Below are positions 1 through 9,506 of a stretch of 64,000 nucleotides of DNA, piece after piece (position 1 is the first letter of the stretch; the number at the start of each line of letters is the position of its first letter). This DNA is from Aquimarina sp. AU474 (lineage in GTDB: Bacteria > Bacteroidota > Bacteroidia > Flavobacteriales > Flavobacteriaceae). The stretch is taken from contig NZ_OMPE01000009.1 in the NCBI RefSeq assembly GCF_900312815.1, forward strand, positions 124,001 to 188,000, given 5' to 3'. Under the pieces are notes generated by a model. The model saw only the letters and a list, made by a program, of their open reading frames with translations, was not told where the DNA came from and did no database searches. A program made the position numbers and the translations under genes.

Positions 1-156
1 AGGATCCGGTAGTGAGATTTCACCTAAAGAAAATGTAGTACTTGTAGAATCACGAACGGTTTCGTTTTCTTGACCAAACAACACCCCACTATAAAGTGTT
101 ATCAAACATACTAATATTCTAAAAAAATCAAAGCGTAAATAATTCGAAGAACTCAA
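1..156 (-). CDS. sprA: SprA-like type 9 secretion protein, N-terminal fragment
   Basis: This is a partial gene that runs off the left edge of the window. Translation from a TTG codon at 156 gives an N-terminus with a hydrophobic signal-peptide core (residues about 11-28) ending at FGQ, then a polar stretch reaching SLGEISLPDP. A short beta-type stretch ending in LPDP soon after the signal peptide resembles the start of SprA, the very large outer-membrane translocon of the type 9 secretion system, and sprA commonly lies directly downstream of ruvA in Flavobacteriaceae. The start lies 5 bases after the ruvA stop, so the two are probably cotranscribed. No in-frame ATG is available, so TTG is inferred. 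Identity rests on about 50 residues plus context. Confidence 0.6.
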   Translation of the reverse strand, partial: MSSSNYLRFDFFRILVCLITLYSGVLFGQENETVRDSTSTTFSLGEISLPDP

Positions 157-161
157 TGTTT

Positions 162-743
162 TTATAAATTTTTTAGTGCCTGTTTAATAATATTTTCAAC
201 TGTTTCGTTTGGGGTATTTTTTAGGACCTTGTCTACGGCCTTTTCTGCGAGCTTTCGATTAAATCCAAGGGTTTCTAATGCTGATAACGCTTCATCTTTA
301 TTAGTATTGCTTTGCAACACTGAAACTTCATCAATATTATATACTTTAAGTATCTTATCTTTTAAATCAATAATTACTCGTTGAGCTGTCTTAGCTCCAA
401 TTCCTTTAATAGATTGAATTGTAGCAACATCATTAGAAGCTATTGCCTCTTTAATTTGATCTGGATGCAACGATGACAACATAGTCCTAGCCGTACTTGC
501 TCCTATCCCAGAAACAGAGATCAAAAGTCTGAAAATTTCTCTTTCAGATTTTTCGGCAAAACCAAATAAGGTATGTGAATCTTCTTTAACCTGTAGATGC
601 GTAAATAACTGAAGTACTTCTCCTTCTGGAATCAAAGAAAACGTATGTAATGAGATATGTAATAAATACCCTACTCCATTACATTCAATAACTACATCAG
701 TAGGATTTTTCTCTACAAGCCTCCCTTTGATATGTGTGATCAT
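162..743 (-). CDS. ruvA: Holliday junction branch migration protein RuvA
   Basis: RuvA (193 residues) is the tetrameric DNA-binding subunit of the cytoplasmic RuvABC resolvasome. It holds the four-way junction while the RuvB ATPase drives branch migration. The protein has the expected length and order: an N-terminal OB fold (1-62, starting MITHIKGRLVEKNPTDVVIE), two helix-hairpin-helix motifs (LISVSGIGASTARTML near 74-89 and IQSIKGIGAKTAQRVI near 109-124), and a small C-terminal RuvB-contacting domain after about 145. ruvB is not adjacent but lies at 27264-28286. The gene is followed almost at once by the sprA-like gene. Confidence 0.97.
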   Translation of the reverse strand: MITHIKGRLVEKNPTDVVIECNGVGYLLHISLHTFSLIPEGEVLQLFTHLQVKEDSHTLFGFAEKSEREIFRLLISVSGIGASTARTMLSSLHPDQIKEAIASNDVATIQSIKGIGAKTAQRVIIDLKDKILKVYNIDEVSVLQSNTNKDEALSALETLGFNRKLAEKAVDKVLKNTPNETVENIIKQALKNL

Positions 744-806
744 GTGTTGAGTTGATGTTAAGCAACCAAATGTAATAAAATTATACTATATAAAAAGGAT
801 AAAAAA

Positions 807-838
807 ATAAGCTTTAAAAAATGATTTTTAAAGCTTAT
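807..838 (-). terminator. Intrinsic terminator after the malic enzyme gene
   Basis: A perfect 14-bp inverted repeat (ATAAGCTTTAAAAA at 807-820 and its complement at 825-838, with a 4-base loop) is followed on the minus strand by seven T residues (A-run at 801-807). It lies 28 bases beyond the stop codon of the malic enzyme gene and 64 bases before the ruvA start. Confidence 0.8.
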
Positions 839-866
839 CTCTGTTACAATATATTTTATAGAACTT

Positions 867-3191
867 TTACTTTAAATCTTGCAAAACTCCTTTTGTAATC
901 AATGATAAATCACGTTCTCTTTTTTCTTTTTCTTGCGCATCAATAACTGCTACAGCCGCCATATTTATCATTTCTTCAACACTTGCACCTAGTTGAAGGA
1001 TGTGAACTGGTTTATTCATCCCCATCATTATCGGTCCTATAGACTCTGCGTTATTTAATTCACTAAGTAATTTATAATTACTATTAGCCGCATCTAAACT
1101 TGGGAATATCAAGGTGTTCACTTTTTTTCCATTTAGTTTCGAAAATGGAAACTTATCCTTTCGCATACGTCTATTAAGTGCAAAATTCATTTGCAATCCT
1201 CCGTCTACAACTAGATTAGGATAATATCTATGTAAATAAGCCACTGCATCCTGAACCTTTTCTGCACTTGGGTGCTTAGAAGAACCAAAATTTGCATAAG
1301 AAATCATCGCTACTATAGGCTTAACCCCAAACATCTCTACTGTTCTGGCGGTCATTTGAGCAATCTTTGCCAATTCCTTAGAAGATGGGTCAATATTAAT
1401 CGAAGTATCACTAATAAACAATGGTCCCTTATCCGTCATCATCACATTCATTGTTGCGATACGAGTAGCTCCTTTTGCAAGCCCGATAAGATCTAACATT
1501 GGCTTAACTACCGTAGGGTAACTTCTAGAATATCCAGAAAGTAAGGCATCTGCATCTCCTCTATCCACCATCATAGCGGCAAAGTAATTACGCTCTCTTA
1601 ATAAACGCTGCGCATCATATAAGGTTATTCCTTTTCGCTTATTGGCTTCCCAATACATTTTTGCGTAGTGATTTTTCCTTTCGCACTCTTCATCTGCTTT
1701 GGGATCAATAATTTCAATTCCTGAAGGATCGAAATCGATTTCCTGCATTAATTCTAATATAATATCCTTACGCCCTAACAATATAGGAAAAGCAATACCT
1801 TCTTCTTTTACAGTTTGGGCAGCTTTTAAAACATCTAAATGATCTGCTTCAGCAAAAACAACTCGTTTAGGGTTTGTTTTTGCTCTATCTAATAATAATC
1901 GCACTAATTTATTATCAGTACCCATTCTTTCTAGCAATTCATCTTCATATTTCTCCCAATCGGTAATAGGCTCTGTGGCTACACCACTTTCCATTGCTGC
2001 CTTTGCTACTGCCGGAGGCACCTTTGCAATCAATCTTGGGTCAAAGGGTTTTGGAATTATATAATCTTTACCAAAATTAAGTCGAGTTTCTCCATAGGCA
2101 ATATTTACCTGCTCTGGCACGGGTTCTTTAGCAAGTTCTGCTAAAGCTTTTACGGCTGCCATTTTCATTTCTTCATTAATTCCTGTTGCTCTTACATCTA
2201 GCGCTCCTCTAAAAATAAAAGGAAATCCTAGCACATTGTTTACCTGATTAGGATGATCACTTCTTCCAGTCGCCATGATCACATCCTTTCTGGTTTGTAC
2301 TGCCAGGTTATATTCTATTTCGGGATCTGGATTGGCCATTGCAAATACAATAGGATCATCAGACATAGTTAACAACATATCGGGAGTTACTAGATTTGCC
2401 ATTGATAAACCAATAAAAACATCGGCATCTACCATAGCATCTTCTAATTCATTAAGGTCTCTATCTGTAGCAAATTCAGCCTTTTCTACGGTAAGGCTAT
2501 CACGATCTTTTCGGATCACACCTTTACTATCGGTCATGACAATATTTTCTGCTTTGGCACCAAAAGCCTTATACAGTCGTGTACAAGATACTGCAGCAGC
2601 ACCAGCACCGCTAACTACTATTTTAGCTTCTTCTATTTTTTTTCCGGTTATTTCTAATGCATTTAATAATGCGGCTGCAGAGATAATTGCAGTACCATGT
2701 TGATCATCATGCATTACAGGAATATCCAGTTCTTCTTTTAATCGTCTTTCGATTTCAAAAGCCTCAGGAGCTTTGATATCTTCCAAGTTTATTCCGCCAA
2801 ATGTGGGTGCTATATTCTTAACTGTTTCTATAAAGGCATCAACATCTTTTGTATCTACTTCTATATCGAATACATCGATGTCAGCAAATATTTTAAACAG
2901 TAATCCTTTTCCTTCCATTACCGGTTTAGAAGCTTCAGGGCCTATATCCCCTAGTCCTAAAACTGCTGTACCGTTAGAAATTACTGCCACTAAATTTCCT
3001 TTGGCAGTATATTTATATACATCGGCTGTGTTTTTTTCTATCTCTAAACATGGCTCTGCAACACCTGGAGAATATGCTAATGACAAATCCCTTTGCGTAG
3101 CATATTTTTTGGTTGGAACTACTTTGATTTTACCTGGAGTGGGCTTAGCGTGATACACTAATGCCTCGCTTCTTTTACTTTCGATACTCAT
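867..3191 (-). CDS. maeB: NADP-dependent malic enzyme with C-terminal phosphotransacetylase-like domain
   Basis: The 774-residue protein decarboxylates malate to pyruvate with NAD(P) reduction, feeding pyruvate and NADPH to biosynthesis in the cytoplasm. The N-terminal malic domain (about 1-160) carries LAYSPGVAEPCLEI and the metal-site stretch PVMHDDQHGTAII. The NAD(P)-binding domain (about 165-400) has the Rossmann loop VVSGAGAAAVSC and the later MANPDPEI. The C-terminal third (about 430-765) is a phosphate acetyl/butyryltransferase-type domain. That fusion is typical of MaeB-class enzymes, where the extra domain is thought to bind acetyl-CoA as an allosteric effector. The length fits the family. 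The gene appears monocistronic, with its own terminator at 807-838. Confidence 0.95.
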   Translation of the reverse strand: MSIESKRSEALVYHAKPTPGKIKVVPTKKYATQRDLSLAYSPGVAEPCLEIEKNTADVYKYTAKGNLVAVISNGTAVLGLGDIGPEASKPVMEGKGLLFKIFADIDVFDIEVDTKDVDAFIETVKNIAPTFGGINLEDIKAPEAFEIERRLKEELDIPVMHDDQHGTAIISAAALLNALEITGKKIEEAKIVVSGAGAAAVSCTRLYKAFGAKAENIVMTDSKGVIRKDRDSLTVEKAEFATDRDLNELEDAMVDADVFIGLSMANLVTPDMLLTMSDDPIVFAMANPDPEIEYNLAVQTRKDVIMATGRSDHPNQVNNVLGFPFIFRGALDVRATGINEEMKMAAVKALAELAKEPVPEQVNIAYGETRLNFGKDYIIPKPFDPRLIAKVPPAVAKAAMESGVATEPITDWEKYEDELLERMGTDNKLVRLLLDRAKTNPKRVVFAEADHLDVLKAAQTVKEEGIAFPILLGRKDIILELMQEIDFDPSGIEIIDPKADEECERKNHYAKMYWEANKRKGITLYDAQRLLRERNYFAAMMVDRGDADALLSGYSRSYPTVVKPMLDLIGLAKGATRIATMNVMMTDKGPLFISDTSINIDPSSKELAKIAQMTARTVEMFGVKPIVAMISYANFGSSKHPSAEKVQDAVAYLHRYYPNLVVDGGLQMNFALNRRMRKDKFPFSKLNGKKVNTLIFPSLDAANSNYKLLSELNNAESIGPIMMGMNKPVHILQLGASVEEMINMAAVAVIDAQEKEKRERDLSLITKGVLQDLK

Positions 3192-3226
3192 ACTAAATCA
3201 AGATAAATGTGCGAATACTAAGCTTA

Positions 3227-3234
3227 CAAAGTTA
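3227..3234 (-). promoter_or_regulatory. Candidate -7 box of the malic enzyme promoter
   Basis: The minus strand reads TAACTTTG, matching the Bacteroidota -7 consensus TAnnTTTG, 36 bases upstream of the malic enzyme start. No clear TTTG -33 element is seen about 19 bases further upstream, so support is from one element only. Confidence 0.4.
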
Positions 3235-3347
3235 CAAGTCTATATGAGATGCAGAAATTTAAAGCTCTTAATCTTTGAAAAAATAAAGAATAGCAAAAAG
3301 TAATTATCTTTTTAACATATAAATTGATGATTGTTCAGCTATCTGTT

Positions 3348-5192
3348 TTATTTATTAAAAATATCATCAGGGTCGACTAACTCATTTAACTTATTTTTAT
3401 ACTCTATATTTAATAGACTTAATCCCAATTGATACGAAGCATTCATCCAACCAAAACCGCTAGAAGTAATATAATCAAACTCTGTACCTACATTACCATA
3501 CTCTGCATATACTTTGTGTGTACATTTTACAACATCATATTTTTCGGGTATAGTGCCGTTATAGTTAACTGCATTTTTGGTAATCATCCATAACCATCGA
3601 TACACCAATTCTTGTGTTTCGTTTTTAAAACCATAATTATTTAGCCCTCTCCAGATCAACATTTGATGTGGTGCCCAACCATTAGGGAAATCCCATTGAC
3701 GTTGAGGGGCACTGATTTCGGTATCCTGAAAAAGATTCGCTGTACCTGCTACACCGCCTTTTTGAACTAAACTTTTATACAATTTTTTCACTAATACATT
3801 TGCTTGATTACTATCGCAAATTCCTGCCCAAAGTGGATAAAAGTTAGTCGCAGCATCTATAAGCTGTTGTTCTTGAGTAAGAAAATTATAATCATAGTAA
3901 GATTCCTTTTCCTCATTCCACATCCATTTATTCATTAACTTTTTCCTTTTTTCAGCTTTAGCTAACCAAAATTCAGAGGTATCTTCCTCAAAAGAATCAT
4001 TAAATATATTTTTGATCAGATAAGCAATATCTACTTCATATTTATACAATAGACTATTAAGGCCAACCGTATTAAGATTTGCACAAATATCATCTAAACG
4101 ATTCGAGGTATCATGACCACTTTCGCGCAAGGAACGATCATGAGTAAAATAACTATCTAACTCTGTATCAATTAGCAACCCGTTATTATATTTTTCAATA
4201 AACTCACGAAGGGTGACCTTATATTTATTTGCAAACTTTTTTAAGATAAAATCAAAATGTCCTTCCTCTGTTTCTGGTGGTATTCCTATCCCTTCACCAA
4301 AAAACCTATTAAGGCCTGTATTTGTTAATCGTACGCCTTTTTGCATCCAGACGGTCCTATATTCTAAAATAACCATCTTAAGGTTTTCATACATCCAATC
4401 CCTTGAAATTTCTTGATTTTTTTCATAGATTTCTCTCAATAGAGAACTAAAAAAAGGAGGTTGTGTTCTTGTAAGGAAATAACTTCTATTGGCATTCAAA
4501 ATTTTCTTATAATGTCTAATCTGATACGCAAAATTATCTGCCATACTAACAGCCAAATCTTCACGCCCGTCAATAAGTAACCCGATAGATTCGAAATAAC
4601 TATCCCATCCATACATTTCATTAAAACGTCCACCAGGTACGACAAAAGGAACACCTTTGCCTTCCTTGATTGCCAGTGATAACAATCCTGGTTCTTTATT
4701 AATGGATTTCACGTATTGGGGTGTAATATTCTCAGGTAATGTTTTAATTTTCAAACTTGGGATTTGTTCCTGCAAAGTTTTGTAATACTCCAGTCCAAAT
4801 AAATCCTTTTCGGGCACATAAATTCTTTGCATTGTATCAGATGTTTTTTCATCATCAAGAATCTTATCCAAGCCATTTTTATCAATAGTACGCGTAAGAT
4901 CGGTCCAAAAATAATCTTTGATCATTCTTGAAATACGAGAAGAAGGAGGTTCCTCTATTTTTTCTAAGGGGATTATAGCTATTTCCTTACCTAATTGCTG
5001 TTCTAAAGCTAGTTCTTGAAGTAAATTACTCAAATAATATGTTCCTTTAATGCTATAAGAATTTCCTTTCACACACTTTATTTCAAAACTTTTAGGCCCT
5101 TTGTCTTCTATGGTAATTTTTTTATCGGCATCAGTATCTTCTTGATCTAATAATGCCTGAATCGTTTGAGAAATTGGTAGTTTAAAGAGCAT
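3348..5192 (-). CDS. GH37 family trehalase
   Basis: The 614-residue protein is a glycoside hydrolase family 37 trehalase, which splits alpha,alpha-trehalose into two glucoses by inversion. Both family signatures are visible: PGGRFNEMYGWDSYF at 186-200 and QWDFPNGWAP at about 499-508. The expected general-acid aspartate lies in RESGHDTSNR, and the general-base glutamate in PEKYD (about residue 550). There is no signal peptide, so the enzyme should be cytoplasmic and act on sugar already imported. Residues 1-80 precede the recognisable catalytic region. The start overlaps the end of the upstream MFS transporter gene by 11 bp, which indicates translational coupling in a receptor-carrier-hydrolase operon. 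Exact specificity among trehalose-like disaccharides is inferred. Confidence 0.92.
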   Translation of the reverse strand: MLFKLPISQTIQALLDQEDTDADKKITIEDKGPKSFEIKCVKGNSYSIKGTYYLSNLLQELALEQQLGKEIAIIPLEKIEEPPSSRISRMIKDYFWTDLTRTIDKNGLDKILDDEKTSDTMQRIYVPEKDLFGLEYYKTLQEQIPSLKIKTLPENITPQYVKSINKEPGLLSLAIKEGKGVPFVVPGGRFNEMYGWDSYFESIGLLIDGREDLAVSMADNFAYQIRHYKKILNANRSYFLTRTQPPFFSSLLREIYEKNQEISRDWMYENLKMVILEYRTVWMQKGVRLTNTGLNRFFGEGIGIPPETEEGHFDFILKKFANKYKVTLREFIEKYNNGLLIDTELDSYFTHDRSLRESGHDTSNRLDDICANLNTVGLNSLLYKYEVDIAYLIKNIFNDSFEEDTSEFWLAKAEKRKKLMNKWMWNEEKESYYDYNFLTQEQQLIDAATNFYPLWAGICDSNQANVLVKKLYKSLVQKGGVAGTANLFQDTEISAPQRQWDFPNGWAPHQMLIWRGLNNYGFKNETQELVYRWLWMITKNAVNYNGTIPEKYDVVKCTHKVYAEYGNVGTEFDYITSSGFGWMNASYQLGLSLLNIEYKNKLNELVDPDDIFNK

Positions 5193-6402
5193 TTTTTACA
5201 GTAACTTTTCTTAGAATGAAATAAGAAATCAATAATAATCCCATTGGTAATAATGTATAATAGAATGCATTTTCGGGTCCTTCATTTTTGAACAACCAAC
5301 CAATTATCCTCGAACCCAACGTACCTCCAAGAGCAGAAAAAACAACAATTAAACCTGTCATTGGGCTATGTAATCTTTCTGGCAAAGCGCTAAGTACCAC
5401 AGAACTAAGTAATGGATAAATCGGAGCTATGAATAGTCCCACAATCGGAAATGCAAAACCAATAAGAGGTATATCTGCAAGAGTATTAATAGCTCCCACA
5501 TTTATATTTACAGTTTTAGGAAGGATAAAAACAACCATTGCCATTGCTAATATGGTACATATAGAAAGTACCCAAAGCCAATTAATTTTTTGAGTAATCA
5601 CTCCCGCAAATATCCTACCTATTGCTAGACATATTGCAAGAACACTAGCCATCATGATACTGACATTTTCAGGAAGCTTTAATACTTTATCGTTAAATGA
5701 TGGCAACCAGGTCATAATCCCTTGTTCAATCATGACAAACAAAAAAGCGCTAATTACAAAAACAATAATCAAAAGTTTTGTTAACAACTTAAACATCTGA
5801 CTGAAATCTTCTTGAAGATTAGCTCCTGGTATCTCGGGTTCTTTTTCAAAATTTGTAAAAAAGAGAAATAAAAACGAGGCTATAGACATTGCCGCCAAAA
5901 GCCAATACACGTTAAGCCATGAATTTGATTTTCCTTCTATATTAAAAAGTGGAAATAAAAAATAAGCCACAGCAATACCGATCATAAAAACACCTTCTAT
6001 CGAACTCATTAGGCTATTATGCTCCTTCTCTCCTTGGGTCACCATTCCTATCATCGAATACACAGAAACTTTTATTAACGCAAAAGAAACTCCCACTGTA
6101 GCGAACAATATTTTTGCTGCTGTAAATGAATTACCGTAATACATTGATAAGCAAGCTACGGATACTAAAAACAAGCTTATAAGCATTGCTTTTTTATATC
6201 CTAATCTTGGAAGAAAAGAAGCGAGAAAAAAAGAAACTATAGCAATTGGCAAATCTTTAAAGGCCTCTAACACACTTGCTTGAACCTCATCAACGCCATA
6301 GTTATTTTGAGATTTTAATATAACAATACCTACACTGTTTAATAAAATTGCAAACACAAAGTAATTGAGATATAATGAAATTTTAATTGAAAGGTTTTTC
6401 AT
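5182..6402 (-). CDS. MFS transporter, probably for sugar uptake
   Basis: A 406-residue integral membrane protein with about twelve hydrophobic segments, of the length and spacing of the major facilitator superfamily. A basic loop after the second segment (LPRLGYKKAMLISLF) matches the position of the MFS loop motif. It lies between the TonB-dependent receptor and the trehalase and overlaps the trehalase gene by 11 bp. The simplest reading is an inner-membrane carrier that takes the disaccharide from periplasm to cytoplasm. Substrate is inferred only from these neighbours; the sequence itself does not show it. Confidence 0.82.
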   Translation of the reverse strand: MKNLSIKISLYLNYFVFAILLNSVGIVILKSQNNYGVDEVQASVLEAFKDLPIAIVSFFLASFLPRLGYKKAMLISLFLVSVACLSMYYGNSFTAAKILFATVGVSFALIKVSVYSMIGMVTQGEKEHNSLMSSIEGVFMIGIAVAYFLFPLFNIEGKSNSWLNVYWLLAAMSIASFLFLFFTNFEKEPEIPGANLQEDFSQMFKLLTKLLIIVFVISAFLFVMIEQGIMTWLPSFNDKVLKLPENVSIMMASVLAICLAIGRIFAGVITQKINWLWVLSICTILAMAMVVFILPKTVNINVGAINTLADIPLIGFAFPIVGLFIAPIYPLLSSVVLSALPERLHSPMTGLIVVFSALGGTLGSRIIGWLFKNEGPENAFYYTLLPMGLLLISYFILRKVTVKNAL

Positions 6403-6544
6403 TAGAAAAATAGAACTATTTAATAAAGAATCAATGATTTAGTATACATCTAAATGTAATGAAATTTTATGACTAGCATATTACATACCCCCTACCTTAT
6501 TACAAATAAAAGCAGGGAATATGACCAATATTAACACACAAAAT

Positions 6545-9175
6545 TTAGAAATCTAAAGCAATAGACATTCTAATTGCTCTTCCTAAAATAGGCCTTGCCA
6601 AAAACACATCATCATTAGCACTAGTTGTCCCTCTTGGATTGCCTTCTGTTAAGCCTATTTCATTAAACAAATTTGATGCATCTAAACCAAATCTTAAATT
6701 ATTGATTCTATAAAAGGCTCCAGCATTAAAAACATTAAATAATGGCAATTCGATTGTATTCGCCTCATCTTGATATTTTTTACCGAAATATGACCATTGC
6801 ATATATACTCCTAAACCTTCTATCAGTTCTACTTGTGGTCTAACAGTGAAATAAACATTAGGAATTCTTCTGGCTGTATTACCTTCAAAATCAAAACTAG
6901 AACCATCTGTATTAGATCCTAAAAAGTTATCATATTCTGGTTTTTGAACAGTAATATTAGCCTCTATATCAAAAGCGCCATATTTTGCATTTGCTTCAAG
7001 TTCTATACCTATGTTGTTTACATCTGCAAATCTGTTTTCTGAAGTGCCATCTGCAAGAATATCAGTAAACGCTATATTATCCATATTCATATAAAATACA
7101 TTGGCATAAACACCAATATTTGATGTAGAATATTTAAACCCAAATTCGGTTTGATCTACTTCAGTAATTTCGATACCACTTAGATCCAATGCATTATCAT
7201 AATAAGATTCTTCTATCGGAGATCTAAATCCGTGACTATGTCGTATATACATTGCCATGTTATTACTAAATTTATAATTCAATGCTGTTGTATAGGATAA
7301 TTCTTTTACATCATAATCCCAATAGGTATATGGATTACCGTCGACCACTGTAATTGCATCATCGGCTGTATTATTAGATAATAAACCTAAATCTGTAGAA
7401 AAAAACCTCGCGTTATCCCTAAATCCAGAGTATTCATTATCATCATACCGTAGCCCAAAATTAGCCGTCAACTTTTCTGTAATATCTATTTCTGCATCCA
7501 AGAAGATTGCGTTTAACAATCCTTTGGTTTGAGCATCTCTTTCTAACCAAGTAATTCTCTCTATACCATTGTAGGTTCTAGAAATACCTGTACTCGTATC
7601 CACTAGATTTACTAATCTAGGATTATCCGACACATCCACCAAATAGTTACTCCAGTTCCAATATTGATTAGATTTCCAATTCGAATAATAATGCCCTAGA
7701 GTAACGTGTATTTTTTCAAAGTTGAAAGAAAATGAAAGATTATTCGCGAAATTTGACATGTCCTTATCAATTGCCCAATGATCAGCTCTCATCACCAATG
7801 AATTAATATCCAGGGTTTCTCCTGTATCTACATACGTATATTCTGCATTTGCAGCATCATCTAATGGAAATTGTGTTGTACTCGTAGCAAAATCAGCCTG
7901 TGTATTGGGCCCACCAGTACTAAAAATTGCATTATAATTTAAATCAATTACCGTGTTTCGAAAAGAATTTTTTATTGAAACTACATCAGATATGTCATAT
8001 ACAAATTCACCTCCAATTGCATCAACATTGGGATTTACTCCATCCTCTAGATCTCTTTCAAAAAATCCTCCACCAACTTGCGGAACTCTTAATCTACTAA
8101 AATTTCTGGAGGTTAAGGTTCCAAAATTAGGATCAAACCCTTCAAACTCTTCTGGGTTACCATCATTATCTCCTCTTAATGGGATAGGGAGTAAAAAAAG
8201 GTTCCTGTCTTCTAATTTTTTATAATACATACGAGCATATCCTTTATCAAATTTATAGGTAAGGTTAAATTTCATTTGCCCACCATTATTTGCTGCAAAC
8301 CCAGGATCTCGAATTCCTTGATCTACTCTGTAAAAACCACCAATATTAAAAAACAATTTATCTTCTACAATAGCTCCTCCTATGTTAAGATCTGTTCTAA
8401 AAAGTCCATAATCCCCAATGCTCAATTTTGCCCTACCAATTAATTCATTTTGTCCTGTTTTAGAGATAAAATTGATAATTCCTCCTGGCGCATTGGTTGC
8501 AAAAATAGAAGCAGAACCTCCTCGAATTGCCTCCATACTTTTAACTGTCTCGTCCAAACGATACCAATTATCAGCGTTCGCAAATTGTAGTGCTCCATCT
8601 TCAAAAACTGGTAATCCATCCTCCTGAATTTGTACAAATTCATACGCTCCTGCAGATGGAATACCTCTAGCAAAAAGATTATTTCCTACTTCACCTCCTG
8701 AAGTTTCTACCAAAAATCCGGGAATCGACTGCAAAATATCTGCTGTACTCTGAGGCGCTTTTTGTTCTAATTCCTTTACTCCCATAGTAGTAATTGCTAC
8801 ACTGGACTCTAACTTTGTTCTTGGGTTAGAAGCACCGGTAACCACAATTTCATCAAGTGAAAGCAAATCTTCTTGTAATATAATATCTCTAGTAGTATCC
8901 CCTGTTAAAACGACAGTTGCTCTTAACGTTTTAAACCCAATAGATGACACAACTATTGTGTAGCTCACACCGGATTCTAAATTATCTATAATGTATTGCC
9001 CGTCGAAATCTGAAGTTGCTCCTCGATTAGTACCATCTAGATAAACATTTACTCCTAAAACAGGAATGTTTTGAGCATCTGAGATAATGCCCGAGATACT
9101 TACATTTTCTTGGGCACATAATTTCATAACCCCAATAAAGAGAAATGACATAAAAATTAATCGTAATTGTTTCAT
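6545..9175 (-). CDS. TonB-dependent outer-membrane receptor with carboxypeptidase-like N-terminal domain
   Basis: The 876-residue protein has a signal peptide (1-22, ending KLCAQ), a carboxypeptidase-regulatory-like domain (about 24-105, with SGIISDAQNIPVLGVNVYLD), a TonB-box-like stretch (LDEIVVTG), a plug domain (about 115-240) and a long beta barrel ending in the aromatic C-terminus ALDF. It imports large solutes across the outer membrane using TonB energy. No SusD-like lipoprotein gene accompanies it, so it is not a canonical SusCD pair. It is the first gene of the operon with the MFS carrier and trehalase, and two LacI-type operators lie 79-113 bp upstream of its start. Trehalose or a trehalose-containing glycoside is the likely substrate, by context. 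Confidence 0.9.
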   Translation of the reverse strand: MKQLRLIFMSFLFIGVMKLCAQENVSISGIISDAQNIPVLGVNVYLDGTNRGATSDFDGQYIIDNLESGVSYTIVVSSIGFKTLRATVVLTGDTTRDIILQEDLLSLDEIVVTGASNPRTKLESSVAITTMGVKELEQKAPQSTADILQSIPGFLVETSGGEVGNNLFARGIPSAGAYEFVQIQEDGLPVFEDGALQFANADNWYRLDETVKSMEAIRGGSASIFATNAPGGIINFISKTGQNELIGRAKLSIGDYGLFRTDLNIGGAIVEDKLFFNIGGFYRVDQGIRDPGFAANNGGQMKFNLTYKFDKGYARMYYKKLEDRNLFLLPIPLRGDNDGNPEEFEGFDPNFGTLTSRNFSRLRVPQVGGGFFERDLEDGVNPNVDAIGGEFVYDISDVVSIKNSFRNTVIDLNYNAIFSTGGPNTQADFATSTTQFPLDDAANAEYTYVDTGETLDINSLVMRADHWAIDKDMSNFANNLSFSFNFEKIHVTLGHYYSNWKSNQYWNWSNYLVDVSDNPRLVNLVDTSTGISRTYNGIERITWLERDAQTKGLLNAIFLDAEIDITEKLTANFGLRYDDNEYSGFRDNARFFSTDLGLLSNNTADDAITVVDGNPYTYWDYDVKELSYTTALNYKFSNNMAMYIRHSHGFRSPIEESYYDNALDLSGIEITEVDQTEFGFKYSTSNIGVYANVFYMNMDNIAFTDILADGTSENRFADVNNIGIELEANAKYGAFDIEANITVQKPEYDNFLGSNTDGSSFDFEGNTARRIPNVYFTVRPQVELIEGLGVYMQWSYFGKKYQDEANTIELPLFNVFNAGAFYRINNLRFGLDASNLFNEIGLTEGNPRGTTSANDDVFLARPILGRAIRMSIALDF

Positions 9176-9253
9176 TTTCTGTAGTTATTTAATTCATTGC
9201 AATTTCTTAATTGTTTATTCACTCCTATAGCAAAAGTGAATTTCCTAAGCGGC

Positions 9254-9267
9254 CGAAAACGATTTCG
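9254..9267. promoter_or_regulatory. LacI-family operator, copy 1
   Basis: CGAAAACGATTTCG is a near-perfect palindrome with the central CG typical of LacI-family operators; only one base pair breaks the symmetry. It lies in the divergent region between the TonB receptor and the LacI-type regulator. It falls where the -33 element of a receptor promoter would be, if CACTTTTG (9231-9238, minus strand, one mismatch to TAnnTTTG) is the -7 box, so bound repressor could block polymerase. Confidence 0.75.
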
Positions 9268-9274
9268 AAAAAAT

Positions 9275-9288
9275 CGAAAACGATTTCG
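9275..9288. promoter_or_regulatory. LacI-family operator, copy 2
   Basis: This is an identical second copy of CGAAAACGATTTCG, starting exactly 21 bp after the first, two turns of the helix. Both sites therefore face the same side of the DNA, as expected for cooperative binding of two repressor dimers. The rest of the 9176-9506 gap holds no further gene that I can see. Confidence 0.75.
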
Positions 9289-9506
9289 AAACTTCTTTTT
9301 TTCGAAAAAACAATTCATTGTAACTTTTAATTCATAAAACGCTCCAAACAGTTGTAGGATTTACTGTTTTAGTGGATTTAATAGAATCGTTTTACTATAA
9401 AGTTATTCAGAATATTAATCGAGTTCATAACCACTCAATGGTTTCTGGGTAATAAAAAATTAAATGCACTTTGTAATCATACTAAACCATTAATTGTATC
9501 TTAGAA

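Noticed and set aside
2275..3153. Two plus-strand frames of 126-142 codons inside the malic enzyme gene
   Set aside because: They are antisense shadows of a strongly conserved gene with full domain matches on the other strand.
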